From an uncultured Christensenella sp. (GTDB taxonomy: Bacteria; Bacillota; Clostridia; Christensenellales; Pumilibacteraceae): a stretch of 39,200 nt of DNA. A program made the translations under genes and the position numbers. The notes below the pieces were generated by a model, which had not been told where the DNA came from, searched no databases, and saw only the letters and a program-made list of their open reading frames with translations. Each line of letters opens with the position of its first letter. Positions within the stretch are counted from its first letter, which is position 1. Below are positions 15,271-23,769 of this stretch, piece after piece. The DNA is taken from positions 1 to 39,200 of the forward strand of contig CATLGX010000007.1 of the NCBI GenBank assembly GCA_949948785.1, in the 5' to 3' direction.

Positions 15271-16113
15271 ATGAAAAACACGAGGACGGCGGAAAAATTA
15301 AGGCTCGGCTGCGAAATAGCGCTGAGCGTCTTTACCGTTGCGCTCGCCGTCGTGTTTATCTCGATAATTGCGCAGATATATTTTTCGGCGGACTCCGACG
15401 GCGTTATGTACAGCCGCGAAATCGTTTGGAGCCGACTGCAATATGCGATAGCGCCCGTCGCGGTTTGGCTCGTGCTTGTCGTCGCATGCTTTGTTATTTC
15501 GGTGCTTTTCCCGAAAGCGTCGGCAAAGCGTCCGCCGTCCGCCGCGGAGCGCGTCGGGCGGTTGCGCAAACGCATTCCTAACAAGCGGCGCGATACGGCT
15601 GACGGAAAATACATAAACGCCGAGCACAAGCAATACGCGACGATAGAACTCGTGCGGATAATTGCGTACGCGACAGCGTCGGCGTTCGCTTTGGGCGTCG
15701 CCATATATACGATAGTTTACATAAGCGACAAATCCAACTTCACGTCGCCCAAAATCAACCCCGATATAATAAAAATGTTGCGCAACGTGCTTCCTCTGAT
15801 TGCCGTCGGTTTTTTGCTGTTTATCGGCGTGATAATCTACGAACGCGCAACGGCGAAAAGACAGCTCGGAAGAATAACAAATCTGCTCGTGGCATGTAAA
15901 GGTATGCCTATTTCGCAGTCTCCGCTCGCGGCGCGGCTGGATAAAATAAAAGCATTGCTTGTCAAAAACGAGAAAGTCTCGGTATGGTGCGTGCGCGCGG
16001 CGGTATTGGTTGTCGCCGTTGTGTTTATCGGCTTGGGCGTGTGGGACGGCGGCGCAAACGATGTTTTGGGCAAAGCCGTACTGCTTTGCACCGAGTGTAT
16101 AGGGTTGGGGTGA
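15271..16113 (+). CDS. Five-helix membrane protein with C-terminal CD1871A-like CxxC tail
   Basis: A 280-residue protein with hydrophobic segments at about 14-36, 56-80, 124-150, 168-190 and 238-258. The last 40 residues (ending LGKAVLLCTECIGLG, cysteines 273 and 276) closely resemble the whole of the small CD1871A-family CxxC proteins of Clostridia, which I recall sitting beside 4Fe-4S membrane proteins. Here that module appears fused behind four extra helices of unknown function. The next gene, 3 nt downstream, is such a 4Fe-4S protein, so a role in passing electrons or thiols across the membrane is inferred. The ATG is supported by AAAGGAG. Confidence 0.78.
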   Translation: MKNTRTAEKLRLGCEIALSVFTVALAVVFISIIAQIYFSADSDGVMYSREIVWSRLQYAIAPVAVWLVLVVACFVISVLFPKASAKRPPSAAERVGRLRKRIPNKRRDTADGKYINAEHKQYATIELVRIIAYATASAFALGVAIYTIVYISDKSNFTSPKINPDIIKMLRNVLPLIAVGFLLFIGVIIYERATAKRQLGRITNLLVACKGMPISQSPLAARLDKIKALLVKNEKVSVWCVRAAVLVVAVVFIGLGVWDGGANDVLGKAVLLCTECIGLG

Positions 16114-16116
16114 GAC

Positions 16117-18318
16117 ATGGAAGAAAATAAGAAAAAAGTCATGCCGCCCGAAAAAGAAAGCGAAAATATAAATCCGTCTATGCAAGCGGAAACGGGCGAA
16201 CGCGCGGCGGATTACGGCGCGCCCGAACAAGCGCCGACCGCACAAGTCCCGACCGCCGAACAGGACAATGCTCAGAATGAGGTATCGGCGGAGGACGCGC
16301 CAGCCGAAGCGGAAGAACGCGTCGGCGGTCAAACCAATCAAGCCTGTCCCGAGAGAAAAAAGGGGATACGCGCGTGGTGGGCGCGACATAAGCCGAGCAA
16401 GCGGCGGTTTATACCGATATATTCGTTCTTGCTGTACAATGCGTATGCGCGCGGTTTTATAAAGGGCGAGATTTTCACGGGAATGACCAAGTCCGCCTGC
16501 GTGCCTGGGCTTAACTGCTATTCGTGCCCGGGCGCGGTCGCGGCGTGTCCTTTGGGCGCATTGCAAAACGCTTTGACGGGTACGGGACACGGCAGCGCGT
16601 ATTACATGCTCGGAATACTGCTTTTGTATGGGCTGATTTTCGGACGCACGATATGCGGTTTTCTCTGCCCGATGGGACTCGGACAGGATTTATTGTATAA
16701 GATAAAAACGCCGAAACTGAAAAAGAGCAAAATTACGCGGGTGCTGTCCTATTTTAAATACGTGCTTCTAGTCGTGCTCGTAGTGGCGGTGCCGATTATT
16801 TATTCGATAGACAAAACGGCGGTGCCGGGATTTTGTAAATACGTGTGTCCCGCAGGAACGCTCGAAGGCGCGATAATGCTTTTGATACATCCGAGCAACG
16901 ATTCGCTGTACGGCATGCTCGGCGCATTGTTCAGCTGGAAGACAGTCGTTTTGGTGAGTGTATTCACGGCGAGCATATTCATTTACAGATTTTTCTGTCG
17001 GTTCTTGTGTCCGCTCGGCGCGATTTACGGATTATTCAACAGATTCGCATTGCTCGGGATAAAGGTCGACCGCAGTAAATGCACGAATTGCGGCAAGTGC
17101 GTCGACAAGTGCAAAATGGATATTAAGTCCGTCGGCGACCACGAATGTATAAATTGCGGCGAGTGCATAAGCGCGTGCCCGACAAAAGCAATCGGCTGGA
17201 AGGGAAGCAAAGTATTTCTCAAAAACGTCGACAGCTCGCTTGTCAAGCCCGTGCCGACAGACATCGACGCGTCTGCGGGAGTTCCGAGAGGAAAAGCAGA
17301 AGTTTCTGCCGACATTGCGGCGGTTGTTGACCGCAACGAAAATTCGCCGTGCGGCGCAGAAGTCGCCGCGACGGGCGCGATAAGCAAGCCGCGCAAGCCT
17401 CGCGGTCGTGCGTTTTGGCTGAAAGCGCTGTGCATCGCGCTTGCCGCAATCTTGTATGCGGGCGTTTTCACGTACGTCAACTTTTTCGCGGCGGCGGAAG
17501 ACGAGAGCGTCGAGTATTTGATTGCCGTCGATTCCGCAGACGGCGGAGCCGGACTTGTATCATTTACAATCGGCGGGAGCGATAAACCCGTGTCGACGCG
17601 CGGCGACGGCGACGGCACGAAAGATGCGCCGTACGAAGTTTCCGCGTTAAAAGGACGGTGGGACGTTCCCGTCGACGGCACGACGGCGGTTTACTTCAAG
17701 TTTACGGCGCACGACGCGGCGACATACACCGTCGACGGCGGCGAAAATCTGGAATTGAAAATTTACTATTTGACGGCGGGCAAGGCGTACGCTTTATACG
17801 ATTATCAAGTGGACGGAAACAAATTTACGCTGTCGCTTAAAGCGCCCGAAGGTTACGGAAACGGCGTGGGCGATATTTGCTACGATTTCACGCTTAAAGG
17901 TTATAACGGCGTTGACGACGTAACGCTGTCGGCTTATCGCGGTAAAGTAGTTGTCGTCAATTTCTGGGGAACATGGTGCGGACCTTGCGTAAAAGAACTT
18001 CCCGAGTTCGAACAAGTGCGAGCGCAATATGCGGACAGCGCGGTAGTCATTGCCGTGCACAGCGTATACATGTCGGAGAACGGCGCGGTGCAGCGCTTCC
18101 TCGACGATAAAAAATGGAATGAGTGGGGCATACTATTCGCGCAGGATACGGGTACCAAACAAAAGAGCGACGTGTTCGCTCTTCTCGGCGGCAAAACCAA
18201 CGCATATCCGCGCACGCTCGTTATCGACGCGGAGGGAGTAATCCGCGATGCGTTCGACGGCGAGGTGTCCGCACAGCAACTCTCCGCCGCAGTCGAAAAA
18301 GCGTCGGATAAAAACTAA
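16117..18318 (+). CDS. Membrane polyferredoxin fused to an exported TlpA-like thioredoxin
   Basis: The 733-residue protein has these parts: an acidic low-complexity N-terminus (1-85); a cysteine cluster at 128, 134, 137 and 144; a NapH/YccM-type membrane region with CxxxC pairs at 180/184, 240/244 and 294/298; two 4Fe-4S motifs (CxxCxxCxxxC at 322-332 and 344-354); and a basic linker. A single transmembrane helix (434-456) then leads to an outside beta-rich domain (about 460-595) and a TlpA/ResA-like thioredoxin with WCGPC at 620-624. The order suggests electrons pass from cytoplasmic clusters to an extracytoplasmic thiol reductase in one chain. This role is inferred. The beta domain resembles modules in the lipoprotein encoded next. 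Confidence 0.88.
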   Translation: MEENKKKVMPPEKESENINPSMQAETGERAADYGAPEQAPTAQVPTAEQDNAQNEVSAEDAPAEAEERVGGQTNQACPERKKGIRAWWARHKPSKRRFIPIYSFLLYNAYARGFIKGEIFTGMTKSACVPGLNCYSCPGAVAACPLGALQNALTGTGHGSAYYMLGILLLYGLIFGRTICGFLCPMGLGQDLLYKIKTPKLKKSKITRVLSYFKYVLLVVLVVAVPIIYSIDKTAVPGFCKYVCPAGTLEGAIMLLIHPSNDSLYGMLGALFSWKTVVLVSVFTASIFIYRFFCRFLCPLGAIYGLFNRFALLGIKVDRSKCTNCGKCVDKCKMDIKSVGDHECINCGECISACPTKAIGWKGSKVFLKNVDSSLVKPVPTDIDASAGVPRGKAEVSADIAAVVDRNENSPCGAEVAATGAISKPRKPRGRAFWLKALCIALAAILYAGVFTYVNFFAAAEDESVEYLIAVDSADGGAGLVSFTIGGSDKPVSTRGDGDGTKDAPYEVSALKGRWDVPVDGTTAVYFKFTAHDAATYTVDGGENLELKIYYLTAGKAYALYDYQVDGNKFTLSLKAPEGYGNGVGDICYDFTLKGYNGVDDVTLSAYRGKVVVVNFWGTWCGPCVKELPEFEQVRAQYADSAVVIAVHSVYMSENGAVQRFLDDKKWNEWGILFAQDTGTKQKSDVFALLGGKTNAYPRTLVIDAEGVIRDAFDGEVSAQQLSAAVEKASDKN

Positions 18319-18332
18319 AATCTGTCTAAATG

Positions 18333-18384
18333 AAAAAGCAAGGCGGCGGTTACGGAAAAACTTCCCGTAACCGCCGTGCTTTTT
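18333..18384 (+). terminator. Long intrinsic terminator after the polyferredoxin-thioredoxin gene
   Basis: AAAAAGCA and GGCGGTTACGG on the left pair with CCGTAACCGCC and TGCTTTTT on the right, with a small bulge and a 9-nt loop. The next promoter begins 2 nt later. Confidence 0.85.
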
Positions 18385-18385
18385 G

Positions 18386-18414
18386 TTGACTATGCGGTAA
18401 ATATGTGGTAAAAT
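18386..18414 (+). promoter_or_regulatory. Promoter of the cysteine-containing lipoprotein gene
   Basis: TTGACT (18386-18391) and TAAAAT (18409-18414) are 17 nt apart, with a TGG extension. Confidence 0.78.
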
Positions 18415-18477
18415 AGTACAAATCTTGCACGAAGAAGTGTGCGGATTTATTTTTATACCATTTTTATGGAGGATAGC

Positions 18478-21462
18478 ATGAAAAGACTGCAAAGAGCCGT
18501 AATCGCCATTATGTGCGTTGTATGTCTCGCGTTCGGCATGATTGCCTGCGGCGACGACAACAAGCCGAGCGGCGACAAGGCGACCTATACCGTTACCGTT
18601 AAAGCAGGCAGCGGCGTAACCGGCACGACTATGCGCGGCGTTACGGTCAAGCTCCTCAACACCGCCGACGGCACGGACGCCGCAGCGGCGAAAGAGCTTA
18701 CGCTCAACGCAGACAGAACGCAGGGCACTGCGAAATTCAGCCTTAAAAAGGGCAACTACACCGTGGATATAGGAAACATTCCAGGTCTGTACGTGAACGG
18801 TTCCGTTACTCTCACATCGACAGTAACCAAGACGACCGTTACTATTACAGACCAGGCTCCGCCCGCGCCCACCGTGGAATACAAGGTGCTGTTCAAACTT
18901 CCCGACGGTACGCCCGTTGCGAATACGAGCGTGCAGATATGCGGCGGCGCTAACGGACAGTGCTACCCCGCGACGACGGACGCAAACGGCTGGGCTACTT
19001 GGAATCAGCCCGCAGGCGACTACGAAGTTCACGTTCCCTCCGCAGGCTGGCCGACTGGCTACTATTTCGACGATAGTGCGTTCAAACTTACCGCTTCGGT
19101 AAACTCGCTCAACGTAGAATTCCGCGCGCTTGTAAGCCATACCGTAACGTTTAAGTACGCGACAAATTACGACCATTCTTATTACGGATATTATGATGCA
19201 GGAGACCCCGCAGTCAATGTTTCGTTCGATATTTATGCTCACAGCAATGCGTACGGCGGTCAAGCGGTCGGCGAGAAATTCGCAACCGTTACAACGGATG
19301 AAAACGGCGTAGCAACCTTTACCGCACCTGAAATCTGCCGGTTCGAAAACATAGTCGACCCCAACGGCTGTGTCCTCGGCGACGAAGGCTCGCGCGTTCT
19401 CGAATCTCAATACTCGCGCGAAGTCGTTCTGCACAAGCCCGGTATGTGCAATAGCGCACCCATAAAGTTCACTCTCGACAAAGCCGAAACGGTAAGCTAT
19501 ACCGCCGACGGCGCGCTTGTTTGGTTCGAGTTCCCCAATAAGAAATCGGGTGTTTACACGCTTTCTTCCGCGGGCACCGACGGCGTAGCGAAGACCGTAA
19601 AGATGTTCGATAAGTCGGGCAGCGTGGTTAATCTCGGTTACGACCTTATTGCGGTAGCAAAAGAAACTCCCGAAAAAGTCGACATCATATTCACCGAAGA
19701 GAACAACAACTTCACCGTCGAAATTCCTCTTTCCAACGCATATGCCAGCGAAAGCGGTTTGGGTAGCAATTTGTTCGCTATAGGCGTCGACAGCGCGGAC
19801 GAGGCGGGAACGTTTACCGTTACACTCACTCGTACGGGCGACTATGTCGAACCAGTATTGCCCGAAGAGGTGGATGTCGAGCCTAAGCAAATGTTTGCCA
19901 AAGAAGATTTGCCCGCCATACCCGACGAGAGCAAATTCGTATTCCTCGCGGACGGATATTATACTGACGACCAACTCGTAAAAGGCTCGGACGGCATCTA
20001 TCGCTTGAAAGCCAACGAACAAATTATTTATGCGTCGTTCGGCGATAAGTACTCGTCGCCTTCCGTATTCATAAACGGCGGCGGATTTAACCAAGCTGTA
20101 CTCGAGTCGGGCGGAATAGGCTTCATATTCTCCGACCAAAAAACTTACAACAACAACTATTTGGAATTTGTGAAAGCATACATAGCAGGCAGCAACGCCG
20201 ACGGCTTGCACCCGCTTAACGACGAAATCAAAGATTTCCTTGTGTTGTACTCCAAGGGGCAGGGAAAAGCCGACCTTACGTATCAATACGCGACAGGATA
20301 TTATGCTCCCAAATACACCGAAGTCGCTGTTACGGAAGGCGTAGGACAAATCCCCGAGTTCGGCGATTTCAAAGTAGAAGTTCCCGCAAACTCCACCGTC
20401 GCAATTGCCAACATGGTTCCTGTCAGACCGTTTGGATACCAAGAATCGGCAATAACGCTTATTACCGATAACGCGTCGATTAAACTCAGTGCGACGGAAG
20501 ACGGCGCGGCTGTTAAAAAAGTCGTAGTGGACGGCGGGGCGAAGTTCTATATCAAGAACGAGAGCGCGCAAGCCGTATCCGTAAAGTTTAATGCTTTCTA
20601 CGATACCGCTGACGAGAACATAACCGCCGTAGGCACGTATGTGCTCAAAGCGTTACCCGGCAACGACGCTGTAACTTACAAGTTCACGGTTCCCGAAGAC
20701 GGCGTTTATACGTTCGATTACGACGACGATACGTACGGATGGAGCATTGCAGACGAAGTTGAGGGTCTTAGTTATCAAACGGTTGCGCAGCTTAAGCGAG
20801 GCACGGAACTCAAAATATCCGTCGTTCCCAACGATAATTGGTGCGAGCCCATTGCAGAGATTACGATAGCCAAAGTCGACGTCGTTACAAGTCTTTCGGT
20901 CGGCGCGAACCAAGTCTATGTCAATGCGGCCGAAAGGACGAGTTTTGTGTTCACCGCTCCCGCGGCAGATACGTACTCGTTTGCTTGCGACAAGGGCGTA
21001 TTCATGAGCGCGGATAAAGACGGTAAACAGGAAATTTCCGAACCCGTCGAATTGGAAGCCGGCGCCGAATACACAGTTTGGCGTTATACGTATAATCCCG
21101 TTCTCTGCACGTTAACCGTTTCCGACAGCAATGCCCCGCCTCCTCCGTCGACTCTTACGGGCGGCGAGACGATTGAATTGGGTCAGACGTATATCGTATC
21201 GGCAAGCCCCGACGGAACGACTTATACGTTTACGGCAGATGAAGACGGAACGTATGTAGTATCCGTTCCGAAGAGCGACACCGCCGATGAACCCGTAGCC
21301 TATATCACTTTCGAAGCCGGAATGGCCGTTGAAACGGTGTCAGACATAGACGGAACCATAACGCTCAAGGCAGGAACCACATACACGGTTACATGCAGTC
21401 CGTATTCTTGGGACGTAACGGATACTATTACGTTTACGCTTACTATAACCAAACAAGCGTAA
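18478..21462 (+). CDS. Large surface lipoprotein with repeated beta-sandwich modules and many cysteines
   Basis: The 994-residue protein has a lipoprotein signal peptide with lipobox GMIAC (Cys24). Residues about 30-330 hold three carboxypeptidase-regulatory/SpaA-like beta domains (for example FKLPDGTPVANTSVQI followed by TTDANGWATW). Further on, at least four modules share a pre-peptidase-C-like pattern of aromatic-x-Phe-x-x-(Pro/Asp)...Gly-x-Tyr and later Leu-x-x-Gly-x-x-Tyr (DNA near 19520, 20680, 20940 and 21220). Nine cysteines follow the lipid Cys, including the close pair ICGGANGQC; this is many for an exported Bacillota protein. The ATG at 18478 is chosen over an in-frame one 13 codons upstream because GGAGG lies 5 nt before it. 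No catalytic motif was seen; adhesion, ligand binding or a redox-client role are possible. Confidence 0.82.
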   Translation: MKRLQRAVIAIMCVVCLAFGMIACGDDNKPSGDKATYTVTVKAGSGVTGTTMRGVTVKLLNTADGTDAAAAKELTLNADRTQGTAKFSLKKGNYTVDIGNIPGLYVNGSVTLTSTVTKTTVTITDQAPPAPTVEYKVLFKLPDGTPVANTSVQICGGANGQCYPATTDANGWATWNQPAGDYEVHVPSAGWPTGYYFDDSAFKLTASVNSLNVEFRALVSHTVTFKYATNYDHSYYGYYDAGDPAVNVSFDIYAHSNAYGGQAVGEKFATVTTDENGVATFTAPEICRFENIVDPNGCVLGDEGSRVLESQYSREVVLHKPGMCNSAPIKFTLDKAETVSYTADGALVWFEFPNKKSGVYTLSSAGTDGVAKTVKMFDKSGSVVNLGYDLIAVAKETPEKVDIIFTEENNNFTVEIPLSNAYASESGLGSNLFAIGVDSADEAGTFTVTLTRTGDYVEPVLPEEVDVEPKQMFAKEDLPAIPDESKFVFLADGYYTDDQLVKGSDGIYRLKANEQIIYASFGDKYSSPSVFINGGGFNQAVLESGGIGFIFSDQKTYNNNYLEFVKAYIAGSNADGLHPLNDEIKDFLVLYSKGQGKADLTYQYATGYYAPKYTEVAVTEGVGQIPEFGDFKVEVPANSTVAIANMVPVRPFGYQESAITLITDNASIKLSATEDGAAVKKVVVDGGAKFYIKNESAQAVSVKFNAFYDTADENITAVGTYVLKALPGNDAVTYKFTVPEDGVYTFDYDDDTYGWSIADEVEGLSYQTVAQLKRGTELKISVVPNDNWCEPIAEITIAKVDVVTSLSVGANQVYVNAAERTSFVFTAPAADTYSFACDKGVFMSADKDGKQEISEPVELEAGAEYTVWRYTYNPVLCTLTVSDSNAPPPPSTLTGGETIELGQTYIVSASPDGTTYTFTADEDGTYVVSVPKSDTADEPVAYITFEAGMAVETVSDIDGTITLKAGTTYTVTCSPYSWDVTDTITFTLTITKQA

Positions 21463-21485
21463 TAGCGCGACAATACAGAAAATGC

Positions 21486-21517
21486 AAAAAGAAGAGGCAA
21501 CGCCTCTTCTTTTTTTG
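21486..21517 (+). terminator. Intrinsic terminator after the lipoprotein gene
   Basis: A perfect 13-bp stem AAAAAGAAGAGGC/GCCTCTTCTTTTT has a 3-nt loop and is followed by more T residues. Confidence 0.95.
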
Positions 21518-22017
21518 TGCATTGAACTGTATAGTGTGCTGTGCCTTTCGCGCGCAGGCGGAGAACACAGGCGGGCGATTGCACGTTGTACGTTTGCGGC
21601 CACCCCTGTCCGCATACGACGGACATCTTCTCTCGTCGGAGGGGGTTAAGTGCGTCGCCGTTTAATCAAAGCCGTCTCTCCGTACGCGAGAGCGCGGGTT
21701 ACAGCTTGTCCGCAAGGTTCGTCATTGTGCGAGCGTTCAATGCGCATTGCTATTTATCGGTAAGCTCCCTTCCGTTTTATGTGCGATGAGCATGGTCGTT
21801 TATATAAAAGCTCACACCGTACGCGAGAGCGAGAGCAAAGCTGTCGTTAGGCTCTCTCTTCGGAAAGTGAGCAAGTAGCGTCGTCGTTTATTTTAAAATT
21901 CTCATTGGAAGACGGCGAGGAGCGCTACCTTTTATTCGCAATCTCTCCTTATGCGAGTGCGCGAGGTTAATACAAAAGCCCCCTCCTTGGGAGGGACAGT
22001 GCGTCTAATCCCGTATA
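21518..22017. repeat. Gene-free island with decayed palindromic repeats
   Basis: No supported reading frame. The 15-mer CCGTACGCGAGAGCG occurs at 21680-21694 and 21817-21831, and a relaxed version of the first copy's context (TCTCTCC...GCGAG.GCGCG.GGTTA) recurs near 21943-21969. A hairpin CCCTCC/GGAGGG sits at 21981-21995. Two elements follow the word AAAGCC (about 21669 and 21976), as does one at 29259 in the other island. Read on the minus strand, the 21981-21995 stem followed by GGCTTTTG could end the ABC exporter transcript. Confidence 0.7.
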
Positions 22018-23769
22018 TTACACGGCTGTTTTTGCGAACTGCGCGTTATAAAGTTCGGCATATATTCCGCCTTTTTCGAGGAGTTCCCTGTGTCTGCCGC
22101 GTTCTACTATTTTGCCGCTGTCCATAACGAGAATTACGTCGGCGTTGACTACGGTGGAAAGCCTGTGCGCGACGACAAAGCCTGTCTTTTTTTCGCCGTT
22201 TTCGGGGCGGAGCAGGCGGTCGAACGCCGCTTGTACGCGAAGCTCTGTGCGCGTGTCGATATTGCTCGTCGCTTCGTCGAGTATCATCATGGGCGGGTCG
22301 GTGAGAAATATTCGCGCGATATTTATAAGCTGTTTCTGTCCTTGCGATATGCCGTCGCCGTCGTCGATTACGGTGTCGTAACCGTCTGGCAGACGGGATA
22401 TGAAGCCGTCGATGTCGGCGGCTTTCGCGGCGGCAATCACTTCTTCGTCGGTTGCGTCGGGCTTGCCGTAAGCAATGTTTTCGCGCACGGTGCCTTTGAA
22501 TATCCAGCTGTCTTGAAGCACCATGCCGAAAGACTTGCGTACGCAACTGCGGCTTATATCGTCGGCGTTGTTGCCGTCGAATATTATAGCGCCCGCATCG
22601 GGGTCGTAGAATCGCATCAGTAAGTTGATGAGCGTGGTTTTGCCGCAACCCGTACGCCCGACTATCGCAACCATTGTGCCGCGCGGAACGTCGAGCTTGA
22701 GATTTTGTATGAGCGGGCGTTCGGGCGTATACGAAAAGTCCAAGCCGTCGAGACGTATGTCGCCCGAAAGAGCGACGGATTTTCCGCCGTCGTCTTGCGG
22801 TTCGACTTCGGTTAGGTCGAGAATGCGCTTTGCCGCGGCGAGAGATGTCTGGAACTCAGTTATTACGCCCGTGATTTCGTTCAAGGGGCGGGCGAATTGG
22901 TTGGCGAACAGCAAAAGCGTCGTGATGTCTCCGACGTTCATCTTCCCGTCGATTGCAAAAAGCGCGCCCATGATTGCGGCGACGGCATATACGAGCGAGT
23001 TGATAAGACGGGTCGACGGGTTGACCAACGACGAGTAGAACGTCGCTTTGAACCCGCACGTTTTGTATTCGGCGTTTGTTTCGCCGAACTCCGCTTCGGC
23101 GCGGTCGGAATACCCGTATGCGGTAAGAAGCGCGTGATTTTTGATTATTTCTTCGCCGCGCTGAAAAAGCTCGCCGCGGACGCGCGATTGCTCTGCAAAA
23201 TATTTATGCGAGCCGCGCGCGATAAAGTACGACACCAACAGCGAAAGCGGAGTGAGCGCGGCTACCGCAAGCGCAATCCACCCGTTTATGCGAATCATCA
23301 ATACGAGCGTGCCGATTATCGTAACGACGCCCGTAAAAATCTGCGTCGCGCCCTGTACGACGCCGTCCGCTATTTGGTCGGCGTCTACGGACAGCCTCGA
23401 CGTCAAATCGCCGTGAGCCGCGCCGTCTATGAATTTGAGCGGCGCGTCCGTCATCGCCGAAAACCCGTCCAACCGCGCGTCGCGCACGGTGAGGAACGCC
23501 GCGCGTTGAGCACACAGGTTCATAAGCCATTGGAATACGAGCACCGCCGCTATAATGCCGGCAAGAACGATTACGTACACCGTCATCGTTTTAAAGTCGA
23601 CGTCGTGCACGCCCGTCGCGCAATTGATTGCTTCGCCTATGACTACCGGCGCGAAAAGCTGGCTTGCCGCCGAAACGATTGCGCACAAAAACGCGGCGAC
23701 CATAAGCCATGCGTGCGGTTTCAAATATTTCATGAGGCGGGTTATCGTATATTTTTCGCGCTTGTTCAT
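22018..23769 (-). CDS. ABC exporter, permease-ATPase half transporter (canonical Walker B subunit)
   Basis: Half transporter of 583 residues: a six-helix exporter transmembrane domain (about 1-310) then an ATPase domain. Walker A is GRTGCGKT and Walker B ends in the catalytic Glu (MMILDEATSNID). The signature is altered to ISQGQKQ instead of LSGGQ. The ATG at 23769 is chosen over an in-frame start 14 codons upstream because GGAGGG lies just before it, and it overlaps the partner's stop codon (ATGA). In known heterodimeric exporters such as TM287/288, the subunit with intact Walker B carries the degenerate signature, which is the pattern here. The substrate, drug or lipid-like, is unknown. Confidence 0.93.
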   Translation of the reverse strand: MNKREKYTITRLMKYLKPHAWLMVAAFLCAIVSAASQLFAPVVIGEAINCATGVHDVDFKTMTVYVIVLAGIIAAVLVFQWLMNLCAQRAAFLTVRDARLDGFSAMTDAPLKFIDGAAHGDLTSRLSVDADQIADGVVQGATQIFTGVVTIIGTLVLMIRINGWIALAVAALTPLSLLVSYFIARGSHKYFAEQSRVRGELFQRGEEIIKNHALLTAYGYSDRAEAEFGETNAEYKTCGFKATFYSSLVNPSTRLINSLVYAVAAIMGALFAIDGKMNVGDITTLLLFANQFARPLNEITGVITEFQTSLAAAKRILDLTEVEPQDDGGKSVALSGDIRLDGLDFSYTPERPLIQNLKLDVPRGTMVAIVGRTGCGKTTLINLLMRFYDPDAGAIIFDGNNADDISRSCVRKSFGMVLQDSWIFKGTVRENIAYGKPDATDEEVIAAAKAADIDGFISRLPDGYDTVIDDGDGISQGQKQLINIARIFLTDPPMMILDEATSNIDTRTELRVQAAFDRLLRPENGEKKTGFVVAHRLSTVVNADVILVMDSGKIVERGRHRELLEKGGIYAELYNAQFAKTAV

